From positions 1 through 5,721 of the forward strand of contig JAHHSN010000053.1 in assembly GCA_020025195.1 (NCBI GenBank): 5,721 nucleotides of DNA. Reading direction: 5' to 3'. Below, piece by piece: positions 1 through 5,247 of this stretch (positions within the stretch are counted from its first letter, which is position 1; each line of letters begins with the position of its first letter). The notes beneath the pieces were generated by a model that was not told where the DNA came from, did not search any database, and was given only the letters and a program-made list of their open reading frames with translations. A program made the translations under genes and the position numbers. Origin of the DNA: Angelakisella sp. (lineage in GTDB: Bacteria; Bacillota; Clostridia; Oscillospirales; Ruminococcaceae).

Positions 1-86
1 CCCCCGGGGACGCCTTTTCCGTTCATATGTCACAAAACACCGCGCCGAAAGCGGCTCAATTCCCCCGCTTTGCCCCGCCCGTTCCC

Positions 87-115
87 TTGCGCTCCTCCCT
101 ATTCAGTGGTATAAT
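87..115 (+). promoter_or_regulatory. sigma-A type promoter of typA with extended -10
   Basis: The -10 box TATAAT (110-115) is a perfect consensus match and is preceded by TGG (107-109), which gives an extended -10. Exactly 17 nt upstream, TTGCGC (87-92) is a weak -35 (3 of 6 matches), which an extended -10 commonly compensates. Transcription would start near 122 and leave a leader of about 60 nt before the TTG start of typA. The 10-mer TGGTATAATA recurs in the promoter at 2460-2488. This call rests on sequence only. Confidence 0.75.
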
Positions 116-142
116 ATCTTAGTTATTGTCAAAATACTTGCA

Positions 143-159
143 CAGGCTCCCAGAGCCTG
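143..159 (+). other. leader hairpin upstream of typA
   Basis: CAGGCTC (143-149) and GAGCCTG (153-159) form a perfect 7-bp stem with a 3-nt loop (CCA). It lies between the predicted transcription start and the ribosome binding site, about 11 nt before the latter. No T-run follows, so it is not an intrinsic terminator. It could stabilise the 5' end of the transcript or tune translation; neither role can be shown from sequence. Confidence 0.5.
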
Positions 160-170
160 CCCCACGCAGA

Positions 171-176
171 AAGGAT
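171..176 (+). promoter_or_regulatory. ribosome binding site of typA
   Basis: AAGGAT lies 8 nt before the TTG at 185. It supports that non-ATG start: there is no in-frame ATG nearby upstream, and the first in-frame ATG downstream (residue 25) would delete the P-loop. The ATG at 175-177 is out of frame with the gene. Confidence 0.7.
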
Positions 177-184
177 GGGTTCCT

Positions 185-2035
185 TTGATTCGAGAAGATT
201 TAAGAAATATTGCCATTATCGCGCACGTTGACCACGGCAAGACCACCCTCGTCAATGAAATGCTGAAACAGGGCGGCACCTTCCGTGACAATCAGGTCGT
301 ACAGGACCGCGTCATGGACTCCGGCGATCTGGAGCGGGAGCGCGGCATCACCATTCTGGCCAAAAATACCGCCACCGTCTACAAGGGCGTCAAGATCAAC
401 ATCGTCGACACCCCCGGACACGCCGACTTCGGCGGCGAGGTGGAGCGCGTCCTCAAGATGGTGGACGGCGTTCTGCTTCTGGTGGATGCGGCGGAGGGCC
501 CCATGCCCCAGACCCGCTTCGTGCTGGAAAAGGCCCTTGCCCAGAACCTCACCGTTATCATCGTCATCAATAAGGTTGACCGTCCCGACGCCCGCCTCGA
601 TGAGGTGGTGGACGAGGTGCTGGAGCTGATGCTCGACCTCGACGCCTCCGACGAGCAGCTGGATGCCCCGGTGGTGTTCTGTTCCGCCCGTCAGGGACAG
701 GCCTCCTACAGCCCCCACGAGTTTAATGACACCTTCGAGCCGCTCTTTGATACCATCCTCAAGCACATCAAGGGGCCGGAGGGCGATGAGACCGCGCCGC
801 TTTCCATGCTGGTCTCCTCCGTCGACTATTCCTCCTTTGTGGGAAGAATCGGCGTCGGCAAGATCACCGCTGGCAAGATCCGTCAGGGACAGGCGGTCAC
901 CGTCTGCGATTATCATAACCCCGATCTCCGGACCACCGGCAAGATCACCGCGCTCTATCAGTATAACGGCCTTAAGAAGGATCCCGTCGAGGAGGCCTCC
1001 GTCGGCGACATCGTGGCGTTCTCCGGCATTGAGAGCATCAATATCGGCAACACCCTCTGCGATCCCGCCAAGGTGGAGCCCCTCCCCTTCGTCAAGATCA
1101 GTGAGCCCACCATGGAGATGACCTTCTCGGTCAACGACAGCCCCTTCGCCGGCCGCGAGGGCAAGTTCGTCACCTCCCGCCAGATCCGCGACCGCCTCTA
1201 CCGTGAGCTGCTCAAGGACGTTTCCCTGCACGTCAAGGATACCGATTCCACCGACAGCTTCCGGGTCATGGGCCGTGGTGAGATGCACCTCTCCATCCTC
1301 ATTGAGACGATGCGCCGCGAGGGCTATGAGTTCCAGGTCGGCGCGCCCCGCGTTCTCTATCAGGAGATCGGCGGCAAGAAGTGCGAGCCCATCGAGGAGC
1401 TGACCGTTGACGTCCCCGCCGACTGCGTCGGCACCGTTATGGAGAAGATGGGCCCCCGCAAGGGCGATCTGCAGGAGATGCACCCGCAGGGCGACAACCG
1501 CATGCGCCTCACCTTCCTCATTCCCGCGCGCGGGCTCTTCGGCTACCGCAGCGAGTTCCTCACCGATACCAAGGGCGAGGGCATCATGTCCTCGGTCTTC
1601 CACGGCTATGAAGCCTTCCGCGGGGAGATCCCCAGCCGTCATTCCGGCAGCCTCATCGCGTTTGAGACCGGCGAGGCGGTGGCGTACGGCATCTATAACG
1701 TACAGGACCGCGGCACCATGTTCTTAAACCCCGGCACCGAGGTCTATGCCGGCATGGTGGTCGGCTCCAACCCCAAGGGCGAGGACATCACCGTCAATGT
1801 CTGCAAGACCAAGCACCTCACCAATACCCGTGCGTCCGGCAGTGATGACGCTCTGCGTCTGGTGCCGCCCCGCATCATGAGCCTGGAGGAGTGCCTGGAG
1901 TTCCTTGCGGAGGACGAGCTTCTGGAGGTCACTCCCAAGTCCATCCGTATCCGCAAGCGCCAGCTGGATCACAACCTCCGTATGCGTGAGTGGGCAAAGA
2001 AAAAAGCCGCCGCGGAAAACGGCGCCAACAAATAA
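185..2035 (+). CDS. typA: TypA/BipA ribosome-associated translational GTPase
   Basis: This cytoplasmic translation-factor GTPase of the EF-G/LepA class binds 70S ribosomes. In studied bacteria it supports ribosome assembly and growth under cold and other stress. At 616 aa it has the full usual length. All GTPase motifs are visible: G1 AHVDHGKTT (13-21, Lys19), G2 RGIT (53-56), G3 DTPGH (75-79), G4 NKVD (129-132) and G5 CSARQG (166-171). A beta-barrel domain II follows (about 206-295), then EF-G-like domains III and V (about 305-385 and 402-480). The last region (about 487-616) is the BipA-specific C-terminal domain, with TNTRASGSDD near 546 and a basic end. That domain separates TypA from EF-G, LepA and TetM-type proteins. 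The start is TTG, and the resulting N-terminus (MIREDLRNIAIIAH) matches the family. The gene has its own promoter and terminator, so it is probably monocistronic. By eye its arginine codons are mostly CGC/CGT, whereas the aro genes downstream use much CGG, consistent with high expression. I see no damage. Confidence 0.97.
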   Translation: MIREDLRNIAIIAHVDHGKTTLVNEMLKQGGTFRDNQVVQDRVMDSGDLERERGITILAKNTATVYKGVKINIVDTPGHADFGGEVERVLKMVDGVLLLVDAAEGPMPQTRFVLEKALAQNLTVIIVINKVDRPDARLDEVVDEVLELMLDLDASDEQLDAPVVFCSARQGQASYSPHEFNDTFEPLFDTILKHIKGPEGDETAPLSMLVSSVDYSSFVGRIGVGKITAGKIRQGQAVTVCDYHNPDLRTTGKITALYQYNGLKKDPVEEASVGDIVAFSGIESINIGNTLCDPAKVEPLPFVKISEPTMEMTFSVNDSPFAGREGKFVTSRQIRDRLYRELLKDVSLHVKDTDSTDSFRVMGRGEMHLSILIETMRREGYEFQVGAPRVLYQEIGGKKCEPIEELTVDVPADCVGTVMEKMGPRKGDLQEMHPQGDNRMRLTFLIPARGLFGYRSEFLTDTKGEGIMSSVFHGYEAFRGEIPSRHSGSLIAFETGEAVAYGIYNVQDRGTMFLNPGTEVYAGMVVGSNPKGEDITVNVCKTKHLTNTRASGSDDALRLVPPRIMSLEECLEFLAEDELLEVTPKSIRIRKRQLDHNLRMREWAKKKAAAENGANK

Positions 2036-2048
2036 ATTTCCCCGGAAA

Positions 2049-2091
2049 CGGCCGCGCGGTCATCCCCCCAAAAGGGAGCCGCGCGGTTTTT
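2049..2091 (+). terminator. intrinsic terminator after typA
   Basis: CCGCGCGG at 2052-2059 pairs with CCGCGCGG at 2079-2086; the 8-mer is its own reverse complement. An inner TCCC/GGGA helix (2063-2066 with 2074-2077) caps the stem. TTTTT (2087-2091) follows at once. It begins 13 nt after the typA stop. The T-run is only on the plus strand, so it serves typA rather than feoA. Confidence 0.85.
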
Positions 2092-2133
2092 GTATTCTCC
2101 GGATTCCCGGCGGTGCGCCGGAGTTAAAAATTT

Positions 2134-2149
2134 CACGCTGGGACGCGTG
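2134..2149 (-). terminator. possible weak terminator of feoA
   Basis: Read on the minus strand, CACGC and GCGTG (plus-strand positions 2149-2145 and 2138-2134) form a 5-bp stem with a 6-nt loop, followed by AAA and then TTTTT (2130-2126). It lies 24 nt beyond the feoA stop. The stem is short and the T-run is offset by 3 nt, so the call is tentative. A second GC-rich hairpin at 2107-2121 (CCGGCG/CGCCGG) has no T-run on either strand. Confidence 0.35.
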
Positions 2150-2172
2150 CGGGAACGATGCGCTTCACTTCC

Positions 2173-2406
2173 TCAGCCGGTATTCAGCGCCACTGTTTCG
2201 GCGTCCTCCCGGCGGATGGCGACCAGCGCCCCCCGGATGAGATAGGCGGAAGGATCGCCGAAGGGACTGCGAAGCAGACACGTTACCGGCGTCCCCGCGA
2301 TAAGCCCCAGCGCCGTGAAGTGCTCCCGGAGCGGCGAGGGGGTGCGAACCTCGCCCACCAGAGCGGCGTCCCCCGGCCGCAGGGCGGAAAGGGTTTTCTC
2401 TTTCAT
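2173..2406 (-). CDS. feoA: stand-alone FeoA-domain protein (ferrous iron transport accessory)
   Basis: This small 77-aa SH3-like protein matches the FeoA family, whose members usually act at the cytoplasmic side of the FeoB ferrous-iron permease. The family pattern is clear: a start of the type LSALRPGD (6-13), the core HFTALGLIAGTPV (29-41), then RSPFGDP (46-52), a basic RGALVAIRREDAE stretch (58-70) and a hydrophobic end. The length equals a single FeoA domain, with no membrane segment or signal peptide. The ATG at 2406 is supported by AGAGGTGAT (2418-2410), whose AGAGG core ends 7 nt before the start. The gene is alone: it converges on typA and is divergent from the PC4-like gene, and no feoB is in the window. 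Similar FeoA-like domains occur at the C-terminus of DtxR-type repressors, but no DNA-binding domain is present here. The family call is firm. The iron-transport role is inferred, because orphan FeoA proteins are poorly characterised. Confidence 0.82.
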   Translation of the reverse strand: MKEKTLSALRPGDAALVGEVRTPSPLREHFTALGLIAGTPVTCLLRSPFGDPSAYLIRGALVAIRREDAETVALNTG

Positions 2407-2459
2407 GCTATCACCTCTTCTCCCATCCTATTCGGGAGAAGGGAAAAGCGTGTTCGCGG

Positions 2460-2488
2460 TTGCAAAGGCGGCGGCGACATGGTATAAT
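2460..2488 (+). promoter_or_regulatory. promoter of the PC4-like gene, with extended -10
   Basis: TTGCAA (2460-2465, 4 of 6 matches) and TATAAT (2483-2488, perfect) are separated by 17 nt, with TGG directly before the -10. The predicted start is near 2495, giving a leader of about 55 nt. The -10 sits in the odd palindrome GGTAT-A-ATACC (2481-2491), so a second -10 (TATTAT, 2489-2484) reads leftward toward feoA. I found no convincing leftward -35, so the feoA promoter is only suggested. Confidence 0.75.
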
Positions 2489-2500
2489 ACCCACGTTTTA

Positions 2501-2531
2501 GGAGGGACAGGGTTCCCTTTATTATTTTTTT
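2501..2531 (+). promoter_or_regulatory. possible leader attenuator hairpin with T-run
   Basis: AGGGA (2503-2507) pairs with TCCCT (2514-2518), extendable by two G-U pairs (2501-2502 with 2519-2520). A T-rich stretch follows that ends in seven T's (2525-2531). It lies between the predicted transcription start (about 2495) and the ATG at 2550, where an intrinsic terminator would cut off the gene. The stem is weak (5 Watson-Crick pairs), so efficiency is doubtful. Confidence 0.35.
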
Positions 2532-2549
2532 AAAAGGCGGGATGAAAAG

Positions 2550-2792
2550 ATGGCGGAACTGAAATATGAGATCACAAAGCAGCTTTGCGTTCTCTCGGAG
2601 GGCAGCCGCGGCTGGCAGAAGGAGCTCAATCTGGTGAGCTGGAACGACCGCGAGCCGAAATTCGACCTCAGAGAGTGGGCGCCCGATCATGCCAAGATGG
2701 GCAAGGGCGTGACCCTCACCTATGACGAGATGCAGGCGCTGGTCGACTGCTTTTTAGAGATGGCGGAAGAGGAGGAACTCCCGGCGGAGTGA
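2550..2792 (+). CDS. YdbC/PC4-like single-stranded nucleic-acid-binding protein
   Basis: This small cytoplasmic protein of 80 aa resembles the YdbC-type family, distant relatives of the C-terminal domain of the eukaryotic coactivator PC4. Family members fold as a four-stranded sheet plus a helix and bind single-stranded DNA or RNA, usually as dimers. The family pattern is visible: strand 1 around 3-15, a GWQKELNLVSWN block (21-32, Trp22 and Trp31), PKFDLREWAPDH (36-47, Trp43), KMGKGVTLT (49-57), then one helix (58-75) with an acidic tail. The ATG at 2550 is preceded by AGGCGGG (2535-2541), 8 nt away, a modest ribosome binding site. The gene has its own promoter and a strong terminator, so it appears monocistronic. 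It is divergent from feoA, and no partner gene is apparent. I recognise the family from its pattern. The cellular role (replication, repair, transcription or RNA handling) is unknown to me. Confidence 0.85.
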   Translation: MAELKYEITKQLCVLSEGSRGWQKELNLVSWNDREPKFDLREWAPDHAKMGKGVTLTYDEMQALVDCFLEMAEEEELPAE

Positions 2793-2818
2793 CCCCCTTT
2801 TCCCCCGACGGGGAGCAC

Positions 2819-2864
2819 CTCCCCCGGGCGGGTTCTGGCAACCGTCCGGAGGGGGCGTTTTCAT
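2819..2864 (+). terminator. strong intrinsic terminator after the PC4-like gene
   Basis: The left arm starts with CTCCCCC (2819-2825) and ends with GGTT (2831-2834). The right arm runs from AACC (2840-2843) to CGGAGGGGG (2847-2855). Together they form a long GC-rich stem with one bulged A (2850), one bulged G (2830) and the 5-nt loop CTGGC. CG then TTTT (2858-2861) follows. It separates the PC4-like unit from the aro operon; the aroB promoter begins at its edge. The left arm can instead pair with GGGGAG at 2810-2815. Confidence 0.8.
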
Positions 2865-2892
2865 TTACAGAGCGGGACTTTTGTGCTATTCT
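2864..2892 (+). promoter_or_regulatory. promoter of the aroB-aroEK-aroQ operon
   Basis: TTTACA (2864-2869) matches the -35 consensus at 5 of 6 positions. A 17-nt spacer leads to TATTCT (2887-2892, 4 of 6), preceded by TGC (2884-2886), an extended -10 element. Transcription would start near 2899, leaving only about 30 nt of leader. There is no room for a T-box, riboswitch or leader-peptide attenuator between this start and aroB. Confidence 0.65.
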
Positions 2893-2912
2893 GAAAGAAA
2901 TAAAAAAGGACC

Positions 2913-2921
2913 GGAGGGAGG
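2913..2921 (+). promoter_or_regulatory. ribosome binding site deciding the aroB start
   Basis: GGAGGGAGG lies 7 nt before the GTG at 2929. It favours that GTG over the in-frame TTG at 2881, which overlaps the predicted promoter and would add 16 residues not typical of the family. Confidence 0.85.
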
Positions 2922-2928
2922 CCTTGCC

Positions 2929-3990
2929 GTGCGGGAAGTGAAAGTCGCGACCGAAGCGTCCTATACCGTAAAAATCGGGCGGGGACTTCTCTCGGCCCTT
3001 GGAACAGAATGTCTGCCCTTTTTGGGCGGGGAACGCCGTGCGGCGCTCCTGATGGATGAGACCACCGGGCGGCTTTTTGGGCAAAGAGCGGCGGAGTCCC
3101 TCCGGGCGGCAGGGATCAGAGTCACCCCCCTCACCGTCCCGGCGGGGGAGGCAAGCAAAAGCTGGGAGCGGCTGGGGGAACTCCTCCGGCGGCTCTCGGA
3201 GGAGCGCTTCACCCGGGAGGACGTCCTTCTGGCGCTCGGCGGCGGGATGATTTCGGACCTCGGCGGGCTGGCGGCGGCGCTTTACCAAAGGGGGATGGGC
3301 TTTATCGCCGTCCCGACGACCCTCCTTGCGGCGGTGGACGCCGCGGTGGGCGGCAAAAACGCCGTCAACCTGCCCACCGGCAAAAATCAGGTCGGCACCG
3401 TCCGGCAGCCCCGGCTGGTGCTCTTTGACCCAGAAACGCTGGAGACCCTCTCCCCCCGGCTTCGCGCGGAGGGAATGGCGGAGGTCATCAAGACGGCCAT
3501 GCTGGGCGAGACCGCCCTCTGGGAGGAGGTGAGCGCCCCCGTCCCGGACTGGGAGCGGCTCACGGCGCTTTCGGTTGCCTTTAAGGCCCGGCTGGTCGAG
3601 GAGGACGAGGAGGACCGCGGACGGCGGCGGCTCCTCAATCTCGGGCACACCGTCGGGCACGCCATGGAGCAGGCAAGCGGCTATACCCTTCTTCACGGGG
3701 AAGCGGTCGCTCTGGGACTTCTCACCGTGACCCGCGCGGAGGTGCGGGCGGGACGATGTGAAAAAGCGGTGCTCACCACCCTTCAGGCGGCGCTTTCCCG
3801 CTGGGGACTGCCCCTTGCCTACGCGGGCGCCCCGGAGGCGCTCTTTCCCTATCTCCCCGCGGATAAAAAGCGGGAGGGCAGGCAGTTTGTTCTGGCCCTG
3901 CCCCGCGCGCCCGGGCGCTGTCAGCTCTGCCCGGTCGGGGAGGAGGAGCTTTACCGCATCATCCGGGAGGGGCTCACCCCTTTCCCATAA
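2929..3990 (+). CDS. aroB: 3-dehydroquinate synthase
   Basis: AroB converts DAHP to 3-dehydroquinate, the second step of the shikimate pathway, in the cytoplasm using NAD+ and a divalent metal (zinc in studied enzymes). The product is 353 aa from the GTG start, the normal length. Diagnostic elements are present: the NAD-binding glycine motif GGGMISDLGG (104-113), PTTLLAAVDAAVGGKN with Lys143, and a second substrate-contact lysine, Lys152 (TGKNQVG). By family alignment the metal ligands are Glu185 (in MAEVIKTAM), His240 (in NLGHTVGHA) and His256 (in LHGEAVALG). His244 matches the nearby catalytic histidine, and Lys188 is also conserved. It is the first gene of the operon. The fused aroE-aroK gene begins 36 nt after its stop. 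The sequence is rich in CGG and GGG codons compared with typA but shows no damage. Related sugar-phosphate cyclases (such as DOI or EVS synthases) share the fold, but the aro neighbours make AroB the clear choice. Confidence 0.96.
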   Translation: MREVKVATEASYTVKIGRGLLSALGTECLPFLGGERRAALLMDETTGRLFGQRAAESLRAAGIRVTPLTVPAGEASKSWERLGELLRRLSEERFTREDVLLALGGGMISDLGGLAAALYQRGMGFIAVPTTLLAAVDAAVGGKNAVNLPTGKNQVGTVRQPRLVLFDPETLETLSPRLRAEGMAEVIKTAMLGETALWEEVSAPVPDWERLTALSVAFKARLVEEDEEDRGRRRLLNLGHTVGHAMEQASGYTLLHGEAVALGLLTVTRAEVRAGRCEKAVLTTLQAALSRWGLPLAYAGAPEALFPYLPADKKREGRQFVLALPRAPGRCQLCPVGEEELYRIIREGLTPFP

Positions 3991-4013
3991 ACACAGGCCA
4001 AAATGATTTCGGA

Positions 4014-4019
4014 AGGAGG
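4014..4019 (+). promoter_or_regulatory. ribosome binding site deciding the aroE-aroK start
   Basis: AGGAGG lies 7 nt before the ATG at 4027. The in-frame ATG at 4003 has no such site, and its extra eight residues would be read through this very Shine-Dalgarno sequence. The start at 4027 gives MKYGLIG, the usual AroE opening. Confidence 0.9.
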
Positions 4020-4026
4020 AGAATCC

Positions 4027-5247
4027 ATGAAATACGGACTCATCGGAACCACGCTCACGCAGAGCTTTTCACCGCTCATCCATTCGCTCCTCGGGGATTA
4101 CCCCTATGAGCTTTGCACCCTGAAGGAGGAGGAGCTGGACGGCTTCCTTAAGAAAAAGGACTTCCTCGCGGTCAATGTGACCCGCCCCTTTAAGGAGCGG
4201 GCACTTCCCTGCTGTGACCTCCTGACCGATCACGCGAAGGCGGCGGGATCGGTGAACCTCCTTTATAAAATGACGGACGGTGGGATTCTCGGCGAGAACA
4301 CCGACTACACGGCGCTCTTGGCCCTTCTCTCCGACCCGGAGCTCGGCTGGGAGGGGGAGGAGGTCGTCATTCTGGGAAGCGGCGGAACCTCCCGCACCGC
4401 GGCGGCGGCGGCCAAGGCCCTCGGCGCCGAGCGGGTCACCATTGTCTCCCGGAAAGGCCCCTTTGACTATGAGGCCCTTCGGCGGGACTATGCCGACCGG
4501 GAATTCCTTCTCATCAATACCACCCCGGTGGGCATGACGCCGGGGAACCGGGAGACCCCCCTCGATCTGGAGGAGTTTTCCGGGTGCATCGGCGTTCTGG
4601 ACGTCGTCTATAATCCCATCCGTTCCCGGCTGGTGGAAACGGCGGACGAGCTGGGCCTGCCCGCCATCGGCGGCCTTAAAATGCTGGTATGGCAGGCGGC
4701 CGCGGCGGCACCCTACTTCGGGGGCAGGGAGCGGGAGGACTGGGAGGTGGAGGAGCTCTGCCAGACGGTCCTCTCCCGCCTTCAGAACATCGTTCTCATC
4801 GGGATGCCGGGCGCCGGCAAGACCACCGTCGGGGAAATTCTGGCGAAGCGCATGGAACGCCCCTTCTATGACAGCGATCGCCTCTTTGAGGAGAAAAGCG
4901 GCCTTTCCCCGGAGCTTTTCATCCGCTGCCACGGGGAGGAACGCTTCCGGCAGGAGGAAGCGGCGCTCCTGCGGGAGCTTTCCCGAAAGACCGGCTCCGT
5001 CATTGCGACCGGCGGCGGGGCGGTGCTTACCCCCGGCACCATGGAAGCTCTGCGGCAGAACGGCGTTATCTTCTGGCTTCGCCGGCCGCCGGAGGAGCTT
5101 GAGCCCCACGAAACGCCGCTGGGCGAGCTTAACGCCCTCTATGAGGAGCGGGCGCCTTATTATGACCTCGAAAGCGATTTCTCCGCCGACAACACCGGCA
5201 CACCGGAGGACGCCGCCGAGGAGATCAGGGGGATTTTTCTGGCATGA
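4027..5247 (+). CDS. aroE/aroK: bifunctional shikimate dehydrogenase-shikimate kinase fusion
   Basis: One uninterrupted 406-aa protein carries two consecutive pathway enzymes. Residues 1-253 are AroE, which reduces 3-dehydroshikimate to shikimate with NADPH in known enzymes. It has the substrate serines Ser13 and Ser15 in QSFSP, NVTRPFK with catalytic Lys56, Asn77, and NTD with catalytic Asp93. The dinucleotide loop is GSGGTSR (117-123), followed by NTTPVGM (164-170) and GLKMLVWQ with Gln223. It is compact compared with the usual 270 or so residues. After a short helical linker (about 238-253), residues 254-406 are AroK, which phosphorylates shikimate with ATP. AroK features are Walker A GMPGAGKTT (259-267, Lys265), Asp282 and Asp284 in FYDSD, Arg308 in RFR, GGG (329-331), and Arg375 in EERAPYY. 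Odd points: the lid motif normally reading D/G-R-P-L is ETPL, so Thr363 stands where the lid arginine is expected, and the lid is a few residues short. The AroE motif normally H-S-x-S-P has Gln12 in place of His. The stop overlaps aroQ by 4 nt. Kinase activity is inferred and less certain than dehydrogenase activity. Confidence 0.95.
   Translation: MKYGLIGTTLTQSFSPLIHSLLGDYPYELCTLKEEELDGFLKKKDFLAVNVTRPFKERALPCCDLLTDHAKAAGSVNLLYKMTDGGILGENTDYTALLALLSDPELGWEGEEVVILGSGGTSRTAAAAAKALGAERVTIVSRKGPFDYEALRRDYADREFLLINTTPVGMTPGNRETPLDLEEFSGCIGVLDVVYNPIRSRLVETADELGLPAIGGLKMLVWQAAAAAPYFGGREREDWEVEELCQTVLSRLQNIVLIGMPGAGKTTVGEILAKRMERPFYDSDRLFEEKSGLSPELFIRCHGEERFRQEEAALLRELSRKTGSVIATGGGAVLTPGTMEALRQNGVIFWLRRPPEELEPHETPLGELNALYEERAPYYDLESDFSADNTGTPEDAAEEIRGIFLA

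Noticed and set aside
44..71. Competing small hairpins (GCCG/CGGC at 44-55; AAAGCGG/CCGCTTT at 48-71) in the left-edge intergenic sequence
   Set aside because: No T-run follows on either strand and the gene to the left is outside the window, so no terminator call can be supported.
126..131. TTGTCA as a -35 for a second typA promoter
   Set aside because: It matches 5 of 6 bases, but nothing like a -10 occurs 16-18 nt downstream; the promoter at 87-115 is better.
200..1642. Minus-strand open frame of 480 codons across typA
   Set aside because: It is an antisense shadow of a strongly biased GC-rich gene. Its translation is low-complexity (many Leu, Gly, Ala, Asp, His) with no recognised domain, while the plus strand carries complete TypA motifs.
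2158..2487. Plus-strand open frame opposite feoA
   Set aside because: It is antisense to a recognisable FeoA protein with a good ribosome binding site, and its own translation is Arg/Gly-rich without motifs.
2542..2562. Six-codon open frame (ATG at 2542, TGA at 2560-2562) overlapping the start of the PC4-like gene in another frame
   Set aside because: Its ATG is only 1 nt from the purine-rich site, too close for initiation, while the ATG at 2550 is well spaced. Probably chance.
2826..2861. T-box-like string (GGGCGG...GGCAACCGTCC) before aroB
   Set aside because: There is no proper T-box consensus and no room for a specifier stem after the preceding gene. The predicted aro promoter starts downstream of it, so it is best read as a simple terminator.
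2881..2928. N-terminal extension of aroB from the TTG at 2881
   Set aside because: The extension overlaps the predicted -10 and the Shine-Dalgarno sequence of the GTG at 2929, and AroB proteins normally begin close to the GTG.
2716..3696. Minus-strand open frame of 326 codons across the end of the PC4-like gene and aroB
   Set aside because: It crosses a terminator and a promoter of the plus strand, is rich in Pro/Arg, has no family motif and lies opposite a full AroB.
4003..4026. N-terminal extension of aroE-aroK from the ATG at 4003
   Set aside because: The eight codons are the AGGAGG ribosome binding site region itself; the ATG at 4027 has ideal spacing.
4069..5109. Minus-strand open frame of 346 codons across aroE-aroK
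   Set aside because: It is a shadow of codon bias in the fusion gene, with no domain signal.
5095..5125. Frameshift as the explanation of the missing lid arginine in the AroK domain
   Set aside because: The frame stays open with conserved residues (EERAPYY and the acidic C-terminal helix) in the same frame on both sides, so a substitution with a short deletion fits better than a frameshift.
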